A DNA stretch of 64,000 nucleotides from Psychrobacter sp. NZS113 (GTDB lineage: Bacteria > Pseudomonadota > Gammaproteobacteria > Pseudomonadales > Moraxellaceae), in contig NZ_JADYWL010000002.1 in assembly GCF_015864825.1 (NCBI RefSeq), positions 278,145 to 342,144 on the forward strand. The letters are read 5' to 3'. A program made the position numbers and the translations under genes. Below are positions 26,516-37,000 of this stretch, piece after piece (the stretch's first letter is position 1; every line of letters starts with the position of its first letter). The notes below the pieces were generated by a model. It was not told the DNA's origin and searched no databases. It worked only from the letters and a program-made list of their open reading frames with translations.

Positions 26516-28153
26516 ATGAACACTTTTCCATTATTTTTTAAATTAGAAGACCGCAAAGTGCTTATCGTTGGTGGCGGTGATGTAGCGCTACGCAAAGCGG
26601 ATCTGCTTAGTCGTGCTGGGGCGGCAATCACTATCCTTGCCCCCGTTATTAGTGATGAGATACAAGCCTTGCTCAATGATAGTAAGCATCAGCTCATCTA
26701 TGAAAATTACAATAACACCTATATGTCAGGCGCACGCGTCATTATCGCAGCGACTGATGACGAAACACTGAATCATCAGATTCATGCTGATGCTACTGCC
26801 CTAAACATTCCAGTCAATGTGGTTGATACACCGCATTTATGCGATTTTATATTTCCAGCCATTGTTGATCGCAACCCTATTGTGATTGGTATCTCATCTA
26901 ATGGTAAAGCACCGGTACTAGCACGTTTACTACGTGCCCGCCTTGAGACGTTAATTCCACAAGGTTATGGCAAATTGGCCAAATTGGCAGGCGAGTTCCG
27001 TACTGAGGTAAAATCCAAAATTCCTACCTTAACAGGGCGTCGCCAGTTTTGGGAGCGAGCTTTTGAAGGCAAAGTCAGTGAGCTCATGTTTGCTGGTAAT
27101 GAAATCCAAGCCACTGCACAGCTACAAGCCGACTTAGATAGCACTGCTGCGAATATTGCCAGTGCTATTGAATCACCAACCCATACTACTGTGGTAGCCG
27201 CTCCTGTAGTCGACAACGAAACCTCTTTGGATACTACCATTCCAGTTGGCGAGGTTTATATTGTGGGCGCAGGCCCTGGTGATCCAGAACTGCTCACCTT
27301 TAAAGCACTACGCCTGATGCAGCAAGCAGACATTGTCTATTATGATGCCTTGGTTTCGCCGCAAGTCTTAGACTTGTGCCGTCGTGATGCGGACAAAGTG
27401 TTTGTAGGCAAAAAACGTAGCAACCATGCTGTTGCTCAGCTTGGTATCAATGAGCTGTTAGTCAATAGTGCCAAAGAAGGTCGCCGTGTGGTTCGTCTAA
27501 AAGGTGGCGATCCGTTTATCTTTGGACGCGGCGGTGAAGAGATTGAAAGCTTACGGGCACATGGCGTTCCTTATCAAGTCGTGCCAGGTATCACTGCTGC
27601 CAATGCAGCGGCCAGCTATGCAGGTATTCCGCTTACCCACCGTGATCACTCGCAATCGGTACGCTTTGTCACTGGATTTTTAAAGGCTGGCGCACCAAAC
27701 AGCAACTTTAAAAACTTTTTGAATACCGATGAGACGGTTGTGTTTTATATGGGTCTGTACTCTTTGCCTCGTTTGACTGAAGGCTTAATTGATGCTGGAC
27801 GAGCTGATAGTACTCCTATTGCCATCGTATCCAATGCCAGTATGCCCAATCAGCAAGTATTAACCGGCACACTTGCCAATATCGTTGAGTTGCAAGAGCA
27901 ACACCAACTACCAACGCCTGCGCTACTTATCATGGGAGATGTCGTCGCCCTGCATGATAATTTGGCTTGGTACAACTTACAAAATCAGCAGCACAGTCAA
28001 AGTAGTGACGATCTAGCGAAGAACTGGTTGCGCGAAGGGTCAAGAGGTAAAGTAGAAAAACAACCAATAGACCAACAAGCACATGCGCTCTCTATGATAT
28101 CCAGTTTGGCTACGCAGCAAGAGGAAGGTTTAGAGCAACTGATTATTGATTAA
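26516..28153 (+). CDS. cysG: Siroheme synthase CysG (fused precorrin-2 dehydrogenase/ferrochelatase and methyltransferase)
   Basis: 545 residues, longer than E. coli CysG (457). N-terminal dehydrogenase/chelatase module: VLIVGGGDVALRKADLL and GISSNGKAPVLARLLR, whose Ser is near position 128. A Thr/Ala-rich linker (about 210-245) leads to the SAM-dependent uroporphyrinogen III methyltransferase: YIVGAGPGDPELLTFKA, VRLKGGDPFIFGRGGEE, VVPGITAANAAASYAGIPLTHR. The C-terminal ~60 residues are an extension without recognised motif. It supplies siroheme to CysI encoded 5 kb away. The ATG is preceded by GGTGA. Confidence 0.94.
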   Translation: MNTFPLFFKLEDRKVLIVGGGDVALRKADLLSRAGAAITILAPVISDEIQALLNDSKHQLIYENYNNTYMSGARVIIAATDDETLNHQIHADATALNIPVNVVDTPHLCDFIFPAIVDRNPIVIGISSNGKAPVLARLLRARLETLIPQGYGKLAKLAGEFRTEVKSKIPTLTGRRQFWERAFEGKVSELMFAGNEIQATAQLQADLDSTAANIASAIESPTHTTVVAAPVVDNETSLDTTIPVGEVYIVGAGPGDPELLTFKALRLMQQADIVYYDALVSPQVLDLCRRDADKVFVGKKRSNHAVAQLGINELLVNSAKEGRRVVRLKGGDPFIFGRGGEEIESLRAHGVPYQVVPGITAANAAASYAGIPLTHRDHSQSVRFVTGFLKAGAPNSNFKNFLNTDETVVFYMGLYSLPRLTEGLIDAGRADSTPIAIVSNASMPNQQVLTGTLANIVELQEQHQLPTPALLIMGDVVALHDNLAWYNLQNQQHSQSSDDLAKNWLREGSRGKVEKQPIDQQAHALSMISSLATQQEEGLEQLIID

Positions 28154-28179
28154 TTTTTAGTATTAACTCTCAACAATAA

Positions 28180-28215
28180 AGAGCTCTATCGATAATAATA
28201 TATTGGTAGGGCTCT
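28180..28215 (+). terminator. cysG terminator
   Basis: A 15-bp stem (AGAGCTCTATCGATA with its partner at 28201-28215, three G-T wobbles), 6-nt loop, then CTTTTT on the plus strand. Confidence 0.85.
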
Positions 28216-28298
28216 CTTTTTAACGCATTCCAACAGCGCAAACCACAAAAAATCTTGCTAGAATGACAGCTTCCCATTAACTGTCTTTAAGTGCAATT

Positions 28299-29912
28299 AT
28301 GTCTACACCTGCCACTGCCACTGCCACTTCCAATTCAATGCCTACTCGACCATTAACCATCCTACATACCTCCGACTGGCATCTGGGTCGTCGGCTCTAT
28401 GGTCGCATGCGCTATGAGGAATTCGAGGCGTTTTTGAGCTGGCTTGAAGAGACAATTAGCACGCAAAAAGTCGATGTATTAATCGTTGCTGGTGATATCT
28501 TTGATACCATGACGCCAAGTAACAGAGCCCAAGCGTTGTATTTTGAGTTTTTAGGTAGAGTGTCCAAGTCATGCTGTCAACACGTGGTGATAGTCGCGGG
28601 CAATCACGACTCCCCTACTTTTTTAGATGCCCCCAGTCAGGTGCTTAAGTTCTTAAATGTTCATGTGATTGGCACTGCTTGTGACGATTTAAACAACGAA
28701 GTATTGGTTTTGGATGATGCAGAGGGAACGCCGCATTGTATTATCGCCGCTGTTCCTTACTTGCGTGACCGCGATGTGCGTAGTAGTAGCGCTGGCGAGT
28801 CAGCGGATAGCAAAGATGCCAATGTTATAAAAGGTATTCGTGCACACTATGATGAAGTAGCTAGCATTGCAAAATCCAAGCAATCTGAACTTATCGAAGC
28901 GCATAAGCGGCATATTCCTATCGTTGCGACAGGGCACCTATTTGCAGCTGGCGGTACCACAACAGATGATGATGGTGTACGCGAGCTTTATGTTGGCTCA
29001 CTGGGTAAAATCTCTGCTGATATGTTCGATGAAAGCTTTGATTATGTTGCGCTTGGTCATTTGCACGTGCCACAGCGGGTCGGTGGTCGTGAGCATATTC
29101 GCTATTCAGGCTCACCCATAGCTATGGGCTTTGGAGAAGCAAAGCAACAAAAACAAGTATTACTAGTAAAGTTTGGTGCTGCAGACAATGTCATATCAGA
29201 TCTAGACGTTACCCCTGATAATTATATTCCTCAGCTTATCAATACAGACTCTCATATTAAAACGACCAAGATTGAAAAGTCAGTAGAAAAAACCGTTAAA
29301 AAAGTGGCTATTCAGGCAGAGCCTTTGATGGATGACTTGTTTGGTTTTGATGAGCCATCGGACAATGATAATAATGATGTAGCAGAAACTGGTGTCACAG
29401 AGAACCTTACTGCTCAGCAAGACCTAGATAATCAATCAGTGCCTACTCATGCTGCCACTACCAATAAAATACTGCTTCGCGATAATTTAAGTCAGATGCA
29501 AGTAGTCTCCTTACCCATTCCAAAATTTCAGAAATTGGCACAAGTCTCAGGTAACTTAGCGTCTATTCATCAGGCTATTAATCAAACTACTCAACTACTT
29601 GAGTCAAAAGAGTCTGTTTGGCTAGAAGTTATTTATACCGGTGATGATATTGTTAGTGAATTACGTGAGCATATTCAGGCCATGGTAGAAGGCTTGCCAT
29701 GTGAGGTATTAAAAATTAAGAATACTCAAACTTATAATAAAGTCCTTAACCAACAGCAAACCTCTGAGACGTTACAAGACCTAAATGAAGAAGAGGTATT
29801 TGAGCGTTGCTTGACCGCGCATAGTATTCCTGATGAGCAAAAGTTAACCTTGCGTGATGCGTACGATCAAATCGTTTATAACCTGCGCCATGCAGATAGC
29901 CATGCCGAATAA
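28299..29912 (+). CDS. sbcD: SbcD exonuclease subunit
   Basis: 537 residues, Mre11-type metallophosphoesterase of the SbcCD complex, which cuts hairpin and blocked DNA ends. Metal motifs: TSDWHLG (24-30), AGDIFD (64-69), AGNHDSP (100-106), ATGHLFAAGG and GHLHVPQR (near 253). E. coli SbcD is 400 residues; the extra length is mostly an acidic, Asp/Asn-rich insert at about 310-400 (MDDLFGFDEPSDNDNND and following) and a short ACTGCC-repeat N-terminus. A second ATG at codon 14 could be the real start; neither has a good ribosome site. Followed by sbcC after 83 bp. Confidence 0.93.
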   Translation: MSTPATATATSNSMPTRPLTILHTSDWHLGRRLYGRMRYEEFEAFLSWLEETISTQKVDVLIVAGDIFDTMTPSNRAQALYFEFLGRVSKSCCQHVVIVAGNHDSPTFLDAPSQVLKFLNVHVIGTACDDLNNEVLVLDDAEGTPHCIIAAVPYLRDRDVRSSSAGESADSKDANVIKGIRAHYDEVASIAKSKQSELIEAHKRHIPIVATGHLFAAGGTTTDDDGVRELYVGSLGKISADMFDESFDYVALGHLHVPQRVGGREHIRYSGSPIAMGFGEAKQQKQVLLVKFGAADNVISDLDVTPDNYIPQLINTDSHIKTTKIEKSVEKTVKKVAIQAEPLMDDLFGFDEPSDNDNNDVAETGVTENLTAQQDLDNQSVPTHAATTNKILLRDNLSQMQVVSLPIPKFQKLAQVSGNLASIHQAINQTTQLLESKESVWLEVIYTGDDIVSELREHIQAMVEGLPCEVLKIKNTQTYNKVLNQQQTSETLQDLNEEEVFERCLTAHSIPDEQKLTLRDAYDQIVYNLRHADSHAE

Positions 29913-29995
29913 TAGTAAGTTATTCAATATCATTTCTAATCACTGATGTCTTTATCAGCTTTCAACACTGCCCCATATAAAAATAAGACCTGCCC

Positions 29996-32900
29996 ATGCG
30001 ACTGATTGAACTGCGACTCAAAAATTTAAATTCCCTAAAAGGCGAATGGCACATTGATTTTAGTGACCCCGCTTTTCTCAATGAGGGCATTTTTGCTATT
30101 ACTGGGCAAACAGGTGCTGGCAAGACCACCATACTGGATGCCGTCTGCTTAGCGCTATACAGTCAAACGCCAAGATTGGGTGATATTACGGGTTCAACGA
30201 ATGAGATTATGACCCAAGGTACTGGTGAATGCTCAGCAGAAGTTATCATCGAGATAAATTCTAAACGTTATCAATGCTATTGGTACCAACATCGTGCCCA
30301 CAAAAAAGCAAAAGGCAACTTATTACCGATTAAGCACGAGATTAGTGATGTTGAAACAGGCGCTATTTTAGAAGAGAAAAAGTCTAAAACATCTGCCTAT
30401 ATCCAAGATCTAATCGGTATGGATTTTAATCAATTTACCCGTTCCATCATGTTGGCACAAGGCAGTTTTGCGGCATTTTTGAAGTCTGATATTGGTGATA
30501 GAGCCGCCATTTTAGAAAAAATAACGGGTACGGCCATTTATGCCAAAATATCGTTAAACGTGCACGAGAAAAAACGCTCTGAGGAAGAAGTGCTTGGCAA
30601 TCTACAAGCAGGCGTTAATAGCTTATCCCTATTAAATATTGAAGATGAAAAAAGACTGGCTGCAGAATTAGACACTCTGAATCAGCAGCAAATCAAACAA
30701 CGACAAACATTCAAAACCTTGAGTGAGCAACTACAGTGGCTAGATAGCGTCTATCAACTACAACAGAACCTCTCGGTTTATCAGACTGAGTTCGCAACAG
30801 CGCAACAGATACAGAAAGACTTTATCCCAGAAGCACAACGCTTAGATATTGCGACTAAAGCTTTAGAAATTGATAGCCAGTTTCGCGCGATGTGCTATAG
30901 CCGAGAGATGCTCAGTAAGTTGGATGCTGAGCAACAGACATTGCTTAGTAAAATTCCGACACAGCAAGAAGCGCTTGGGCAAGCTTCAAGTCATCTAAAT
31001 GAGGCGAGTACTTTTGAAAAGAACGCCACGGATAACTTACAAACTGCTTTACCCATTATTAAAAAGGTGCGTGAATTAGATGCTGATATAAAACAGCAAG
31101 CTCATGCTTTATCAAATGACAATCAACGTAAAGGCGTACTGGTGAATAATACTCAACAATTACGTCAAGAAATAGCTAGCCATAAACAAACAGAGCAGGA
31201 TACTAAGACTCAGTTTGACAGTATTGAAAAGTACTTTAATGACTATCCAGAGGTAAACGATCTCGATACAGATATGGCAACCTTTGATAGCAGTTGTAGC
31301 CGATTAAAGGCATTGCTAGAAGACAATGTGCGCTTAGCTACCGATAAACGAACATATGGTCATCAAGCCAGCCAACTACAAGCAAGTTTCGATCAACTGT
31401 CTAAGCAGCAAGACGCCGATACCTCATTAATAATACAACATCGTGAGCAACTTGCCAGCTTACAGCACCAGCAAGCAACACTCATCCAAAAAAAATCGCT
31501 GGCTAGTATGCGTCGTGATCAAGAACATGTTGATCAAATTAATAACCAAACTAATCGGGCCAGCTTCAAGTTACAACGACTGTCCGAACTTACTAGCCAA
31601 ATAAAAAGAACCACGCTTTCGCTACCAGTACTTAGCCAAGCGTTAACGACTTTAGAACAACTAATTACCAGTCATCAATCAGACATTCAAAATGTTAAGC
31701 TCAAACGACAAGATAAACAAGAGCATCTGAATCTATTACAAAAGGTCGCTAAGCTTGAAGACTATATAACAGAACTACAAGACGGATTGCCCTGCCCGCT
31801 CTGTGGCGCACACGAACATCCTTACGGCAAAAATCATCCTTTATTAGACAATAATATCGACGACAATGCCGACCAAAGCCAACTGTCTAGAACACAAAAG
31901 ATTCAGCAGGAAATGGATGCACTAGAAACTGTTATAGTCAATCTTGAGCAGACGGTATCAAAACACCGTCTTGAACATGCTACAAAGAAAGAAACGCTCA
32001 ATAATCAACAACAGCAATTAGTGCCGTTACAGCAAGAGACAGAGACCTTATATAGTGATATTCGGGTTTATCTGGCCTCGTTATTCGATGATAAAAATAA
32101 TTACTCTGAATCCATTGCAGCGCTCATTCATCCACTGACTCAAGTGACGGATAACGTCAATGATGCGATTGACGTGGACAACTCTTTATCTTTATTGGAT
32201 GCCGCCAAACACAACCTGATTGATTACAAGCAGTCTCTACAAACCATGACGGGCCAATACGATGTGCTGACACAACGTATGGCACATATTAGTACTGCAA
32301 TCGAAACCGATGAAAAGCGGCAACAAGTACTTATTCGCGACGTCAGTAATTTGGCAACTGATATTAAGCTTAATACACAGAAAATTGAGAGTATTGAAGA
32401 AAGTATCGCTGTCAACTTCTCTGAATTGGCACCTATTATGACCACTGTTTCGTCTCTAGCGTATAAACACCCTATAGAGAACCATAAAGAGTATTTATCT
32501 GTAGCTGTTAATGCAGCAGACATCAATGATGCACTCAAGCAACTGAATGATAGTGTTACTGAGCAGACCGTAATAGACAACTCAGACTATGACCCTCATA
32601 TCGAAAGGCTACGTCAACAGCGTAGCGCCCTAAGTCAGTTAAAGCAATATTGCCATGGCCAAAAAAACAAACAACAGCAGCTAACCAACACGATAAGCAG
32701 CTTAACAGCACAGATTGGAGCCAAACAAGCACAGCTTACCAATGACGAAAAATCGCTCGAAGAACTAGAGCGCTTAACTATTAATAAAACCAGTGCTATC
32801 GAGCAACTAAGGGAAAATAGAAAAGAGATTTTCGCAGATAAAGAGGTAGATGCTGAGGAGACTCAATTACGAAGTGCGGTCGATAAGGCTCAAGCTAGTA

Positions 32901-33916
32901 AGATCACGGTACAAAGGCAGCTAGATACCATTCAGCAGACATTAGAACAATTAAAGGTTAGACAGCAACAGCTAGCAACAGAGCTACAATCTGCAACTGG
33001 TACGCTCAATACGCAACAAAGTGAATTTACGGATTTACTATCAGAATCACAGTTCGCCGATGAAGCTGCCTTTGTCAGTTCACGCCTGCCTAAACAAGAG
33101 CGCGAAGCACTACACATACGTAAATCAGCTATCGATAATGCCTTGCAACAGGTGAAGTCACAGCTAGATAGTACTCAGCAATTATTAGCGCAAAAACTTG
33201 CTGCTCCTATGACAGATAAGGATAGAGAAACGCTTGCTGGCGAGTATCATCAAATACAGACAGATATTGATCAACTAAGTCAGCAGATAGGTGCAATTGA
33301 CCAAAAACTCAAAGACAACGACAATCAAAAAGGCAAACAAGTAGCACAACTTGTGGCTATCGATGCGCAAAAACAGAAGCTACAAGTTTGGCAGCAGCTA
33401 CATACGCTAATTGGTTCAGCTGATGGTAAAAAATATCGTACCTTTGCCCAAGGATTAACGTTTGAAGTTATGATTAGTCATGCCAATACGCAACTGCAAA
33501 AGATGAGTGATCGTTACCTACTCATCCATGACGACCACAATCCGCTTGAGCTCAATGTGATTGATAACTATCAAGGTGGCGATGTTCGTAGTACTAAAAA
33601 CCTCTCTGGTGGCGAAGGCTTTATCATTAGTTTGGCACTCGCGTTAGGGTTATCACAAATGGCCAGTCACAATATTCGTGTGGATTCGTTATTCTTGGAT
33701 GAAGGCTTCGGCACACTGGATGAAGAGTCACTTGATATCGCCCTCGATACGTTAACGAGCTTACAACAGGAAGGTAAGTTGATTGGTATTATCTCTCACG
33801 TGCAGGCACTAAAAGACCGTATCTTGACCCAAATTAAGGTCGAAAAACTCTCTGGCGGCTTTAGCCAAATTAGCGGTCAAGGGTGTCAGAGAGTTGTCGG
33901 TGAAAAAGCCTCGTAA
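29996..33916 (+). CDS. sbcC: SbcC, SMC-like ATPase of the SbcCD nuclease
   Basis: 1306 residues. N-terminal Walker A GQTGAGKTT (about 36-44), long Gln-rich coiled coils, a zinc hook CPLCGAHEHPYG near residue 600, more coiled coil, then ABC signature LSGGEGF (about 1203) and Walker B SLFLDEGFGTLDEESL (about 1231). These are the parts of Rad50/SbcC in order. Longer than the E. coli protein (about 1048), mainly in the coiled coils. Works with SbcD in DNA end processing; the two genes form an operon. No strong ribosome site is seen before the ATG. Confidence 0.95.
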   Translation: MRLIELRLKNLNSLKGEWHIDFSDPAFLNEGIFAITGQTGAGKTTILDAVCLALYSQTPRLGDITGSTNEIMTQGTGECSAEVIIEINSKRYQCYWYQHRAHKKAKGNLLPIKHEISDVETGAILEEKKSKTSAYIQDLIGMDFNQFTRSIMLAQGSFAAFLKSDIGDRAAILEKITGTAIYAKISLNVHEKKRSEEEVLGNLQAGVNSLSLLNIEDEKRLAAELDTLNQQQIKQRQTFKTLSEQLQWLDSVYQLQQNLSVYQTEFATAQQIQKDFIPEAQRLDIATKALEIDSQFRAMCYSREMLSKLDAEQQTLLSKIPTQQEALGQASSHLNEASTFEKNATDNLQTALPIIKKVRELDADIKQQAHALSNDNQRKGVLVNNTQQLRQEIASHKQTEQDTKTQFDSIEKYFNDYPEVNDLDTDMATFDSSCSRLKALLEDNVRLATDKRTYGHQASQLQASFDQLSKQQDADTSLIIQHREQLASLQHQQATLIQKKSLASMRRDQEHVDQINNQTNRASFKLQRLSELTSQIKRTTLSLPVLSQALTTLEQLITSHQSDIQNVKLKRQDKQEHLNLLQKVAKLEDYITELQDGLPCPLCGAHEHPYGKNHPLLDNNIDDNADQSQLSRTQKIQQEMDALETVIVNLEQTVSKHRLEHATKKETLNNQQQQLVPLQQETETLYSDIRVYLASLFDDKNNYSESIAALIHPLTQVTDNVNDAIDVDNSLSLLDAAKHNLIDYKQSLQTMTGQYDVLTQRMAHISTAIETDEKRQQVLIRDVSNLATDIKLNTQKIESIEESIAVNFSELAPIMTTVSSLAYKHPIENHKEYLSVAVNAADINDALKQLNDSVTEQTVIDNSDYDPHIERLRQQRSALSQLKQYCHGQKNKQQQLTNTISSLTAQIGAKQAQLTNDEKSLEELERLTINKTSAIEQLRENRKEIFADKEVDAEETQLRSAVDKAQASKITVQRQLDTIQQTLEQLKVRQQQLATELQSATGTLNTQQSEFTDLLSESQFADEAAFVSSRLPKQEREALHIRKSAIDNALQQVKSQLDSTQQLLAQKLAAPMTDKDRETLAGEYHQIQTDIDQLSQQIGAIDQKLKDNDNQKGKQVAQLVAIDAQKQKLQVWQQLHTLIGSADGKKYRTFAQGLTFEVMISHANTQLQKMSDRYLLIHDDHNPLELNVIDNYQGGDVRSTKNLSGGEGFIISLALALGLSQMASHNIRVDSLFLDEGFGTLDEESLDIALDTLTSLQQEGKLIGIISHVQALKDRILTQIKVEKLSGGFSQISGQGCQRVVGEKAS

Positions 33917-33990
33917 GTTAATCCATGTTTCAATAATAGAGTTTCTGTAATCAAGAGCTAAATACTCTGACTCTTGTTTGATTAGACAAT

Positions 33991-34025
33991 AAAAAACCAC
34001 CGTTAATTAATAACGGTGGTTTTTT
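33991..34025. terminator. Bidirectional terminator between sbcC and gdhB
   Basis: AAAAAACCACCGTTA (33991-34005) pairs perfectly with 34011-34025 around a 5-nt loop, ending in T runs both ways. Serves the converging sbcC and gdhB transcripts. Confidence 0.92.
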
Positions 34026-34085
34026 TGAAATAGTATTTTATTTAGTTAGTGACTTATTCAATCACTCATTTAGTTACTTAGTTAA

Positions 34086-37000
34086 TCACTTAGTAACTAA
34101 ACCACTCAACTCACTCATCAACACGGATAGTGTAGACAGGCTGATTTGACTGTCTGCATCATTAGCATGAAGCTGATCTAACTTGCTCATCTCTGATGTG
34201 ACAGACTCTAGATGGTCTAAGTGACGTGAGCGCCACTCGCCAAATGCTTGTTTCGCATCCGGTTTAGATAATATGGCATCCATCAACAGACGCAAGCTAC
34301 GTGACAGCTCGTTCATCAATGCATGGCGTGCGCGACGATCCCAGTAATCTTGCTGTGGTAAGGTGGCAATATTGTCCATCATCCAGTCTAACTGCAAGAC
34401 ATGGTAGGCTTCAAAGTATAGCGTTGCAATCTCATCAACAGGACGCTCATACAGCTCTGCTAACAGCGCGGCATCGAGGGCATCCACATGATAAGGCAGC
34501 ATAGCAAACAATGCAGCATCACTATTAGACAGATCTTCCTGCATCAGGCTGGTCGTATCTTCTTGCAAGTACGCTGCAAATTGCTGCTCAATGAAACCAC
34601 CTGGTTTCGTGAGCTTTTCAACGCTATCGCTAAAGCGGCTAATCATATCAGCGACTTGCAAGTCTTGACCAAAGGCATTGATAAACCACACAACACCGCT
34701 CTCAAGTGCATCACGCAGACGTAGCTCAAGATTTAGCAACAACGTAGCATCGACTTGATTGTCCAACGACTCAAGCGTTTTCCAAGCTTTTGACACATCA
34801 AAGACATCACGGCTAATCGCATAGCCACGCACGATGGTAGCTAGTGATTGATCGGTCTCTTCGAACAGACGGAACAATGCTTCGATACCCAAACGATTGA
34901 CCACGCTATTGGTCAGATAAGTACTGATAATTTCACGATGTAAGCGATGCTCTGTCATTTCATTAAAGAAGCGTGACGCTAGCTCATCAGGGAAGTACTT
35001 ACGTAACTCGTTGATGAAGTATGGGTCATCTGGTAAATCAGAGGACAACAAGTTGTCATATACCCACATCTTACCGTAAGCCATCACGACGGCTAACTCA
35101 GGATTAGTCAGGCCAGCATTCGCTTTTTGGCGTTTGGTCATCTCTTCATCTGATGGTAGATATTCGATTGCACGGTCGAGACGCCCCTCGCCTTCTAGCA
35201 TTTGAATAAAGCGTTGATGATCGCTTAGATTCGCTGATGCACGAATGTGACTCAGTTCAATCGCTTGAGGCTGTAGGTAGTTTTGGCGCAGTACCAACTC
35301 TGCCACGTTATCGGTCATGCTCTCTAGCAGCTCATTACGCTGTTTTAAGGTCATGTCACCTTGCTCAACCACTTTACCCAATAAGATTTTGATATTGACT
35401 TCGTGATCTGAACAATTAACGCCGCCTGAGTTATCGATAGCATCAGTATAGACTCGACCACCCGTTTGTGCGTATTCAATACGGCCTTGCTGCGTGAATC
35501 CTAAGTTACCACCTTCACCAATCACTGCACAGCGAAGCTCATTACCGTCGATACGCAGTGAGTCATTCGCACGGTCACCGACATCAGCATGCGTCTCATT
35601 AGCGCTTTTGACATAAGTACCGATACCGCCGTTCCAGAGGAGATCAACAGGCGATTTCAATAATGCACTGATTAAATCATTAGGTGCGAGACTGTCTTCA
35701 TTGATATCGAAGACTGCTTTCATCTCTGCACTGATAGCGATTTTTTTGTCTTGGCGTGAGAATATACCACCACCTTGACTGATTAATGAGGTTTCATAAT
35801 CTGCCCATGATGAGCGTGGTAATTCAAACAAACGTGCGCGCTCGGCATAAGAGGTCGCAGTGTCTGGATTAGGATCAATGAAGATGTGCAAATGGTTAAA
35901 GGCAGCAACCAGCTTGGTATGAGTTGAAAGCAGCATACCGTTACCGAATACATCACCACTCATATCACCAATACCGACGACAGTGAAGTCGTCACGGTTT
36001 TGGATGTCCATACCGCGCATACGGAAGTGACGTTTGACCGACTCCCAACCACCACGTGCCGTGATACCCATGGCTTTATGGTCATAACCTACTGAACCAC
36101 CTGAAGCAAAGGCATCATCGAGCCAAAAGTTGTACTCTGCTGCTAAGGCATTGGCGATGTCAGAAAAAGTCGCTGTACCTTTATCCGCAGCAACAACCAA
36201 GTATGGATCGTCTTCATCATGTCTGACTGTATTGGCTGGCGGGACAATCACGCCGTCTACGATGTTGTCTGTAACATCGAGCATACCGCGCAAGAACGTC
36301 TGATAACAAGCGATACCTTCTGCTTGGAACGCTTCACGACCATCCGCCATGGTTTTAGTTTTGACGATGAATCCACCTTTCGAACCAACAGGCACAATCA
36401 CTGCGTTTTTTACCATCTGTGCTTTGACTAGGCCCAATACTTCGGTACGGAAATCTTCCATACGATCTGACCAGCGCAAACCACCACGGGCAACCTTGCC
36501 ACCACGTAAATGCACGGCCTCAACACGCGGTGAGTACACAAATATCTCAAACATCGGTTTAGGTTTAGGCAAGTTAGGAATATCTGCTGCCAAAAACTTA
36601 AACGACAAACGATCTTTACGCTGACCATCGGTATCAGTCTGGTAGAAGTTGGTACGTACCATCGCGTTAATTAAATCCAAGTACCAACGCAGGATACGGT
36701 CTTCATCTAGACTATCGACATCTGCTAGCGCAGCAACGATGCGTTCTTGAATTTTCGCAGTTTTTTCTGTGCGTTCAATTTCACTATACTGAGGATTCAT
36801 GCGAGCATCGAACAGATTGCCGAGTGCCACACTGATATCACTGTTTTTTACCACAGTCTGCTGGATGTAGTTACTAGAGAACGGTGCTCGAGCTTGCATC
36901 ATATAGCGTGACAGTGCTCGTAATAACACCACATCATAAGTATCTAGATTGGTCGTCAGTACCAGCTCGTTAAACGAGTCACTTTCAACACGTCCCGCCC

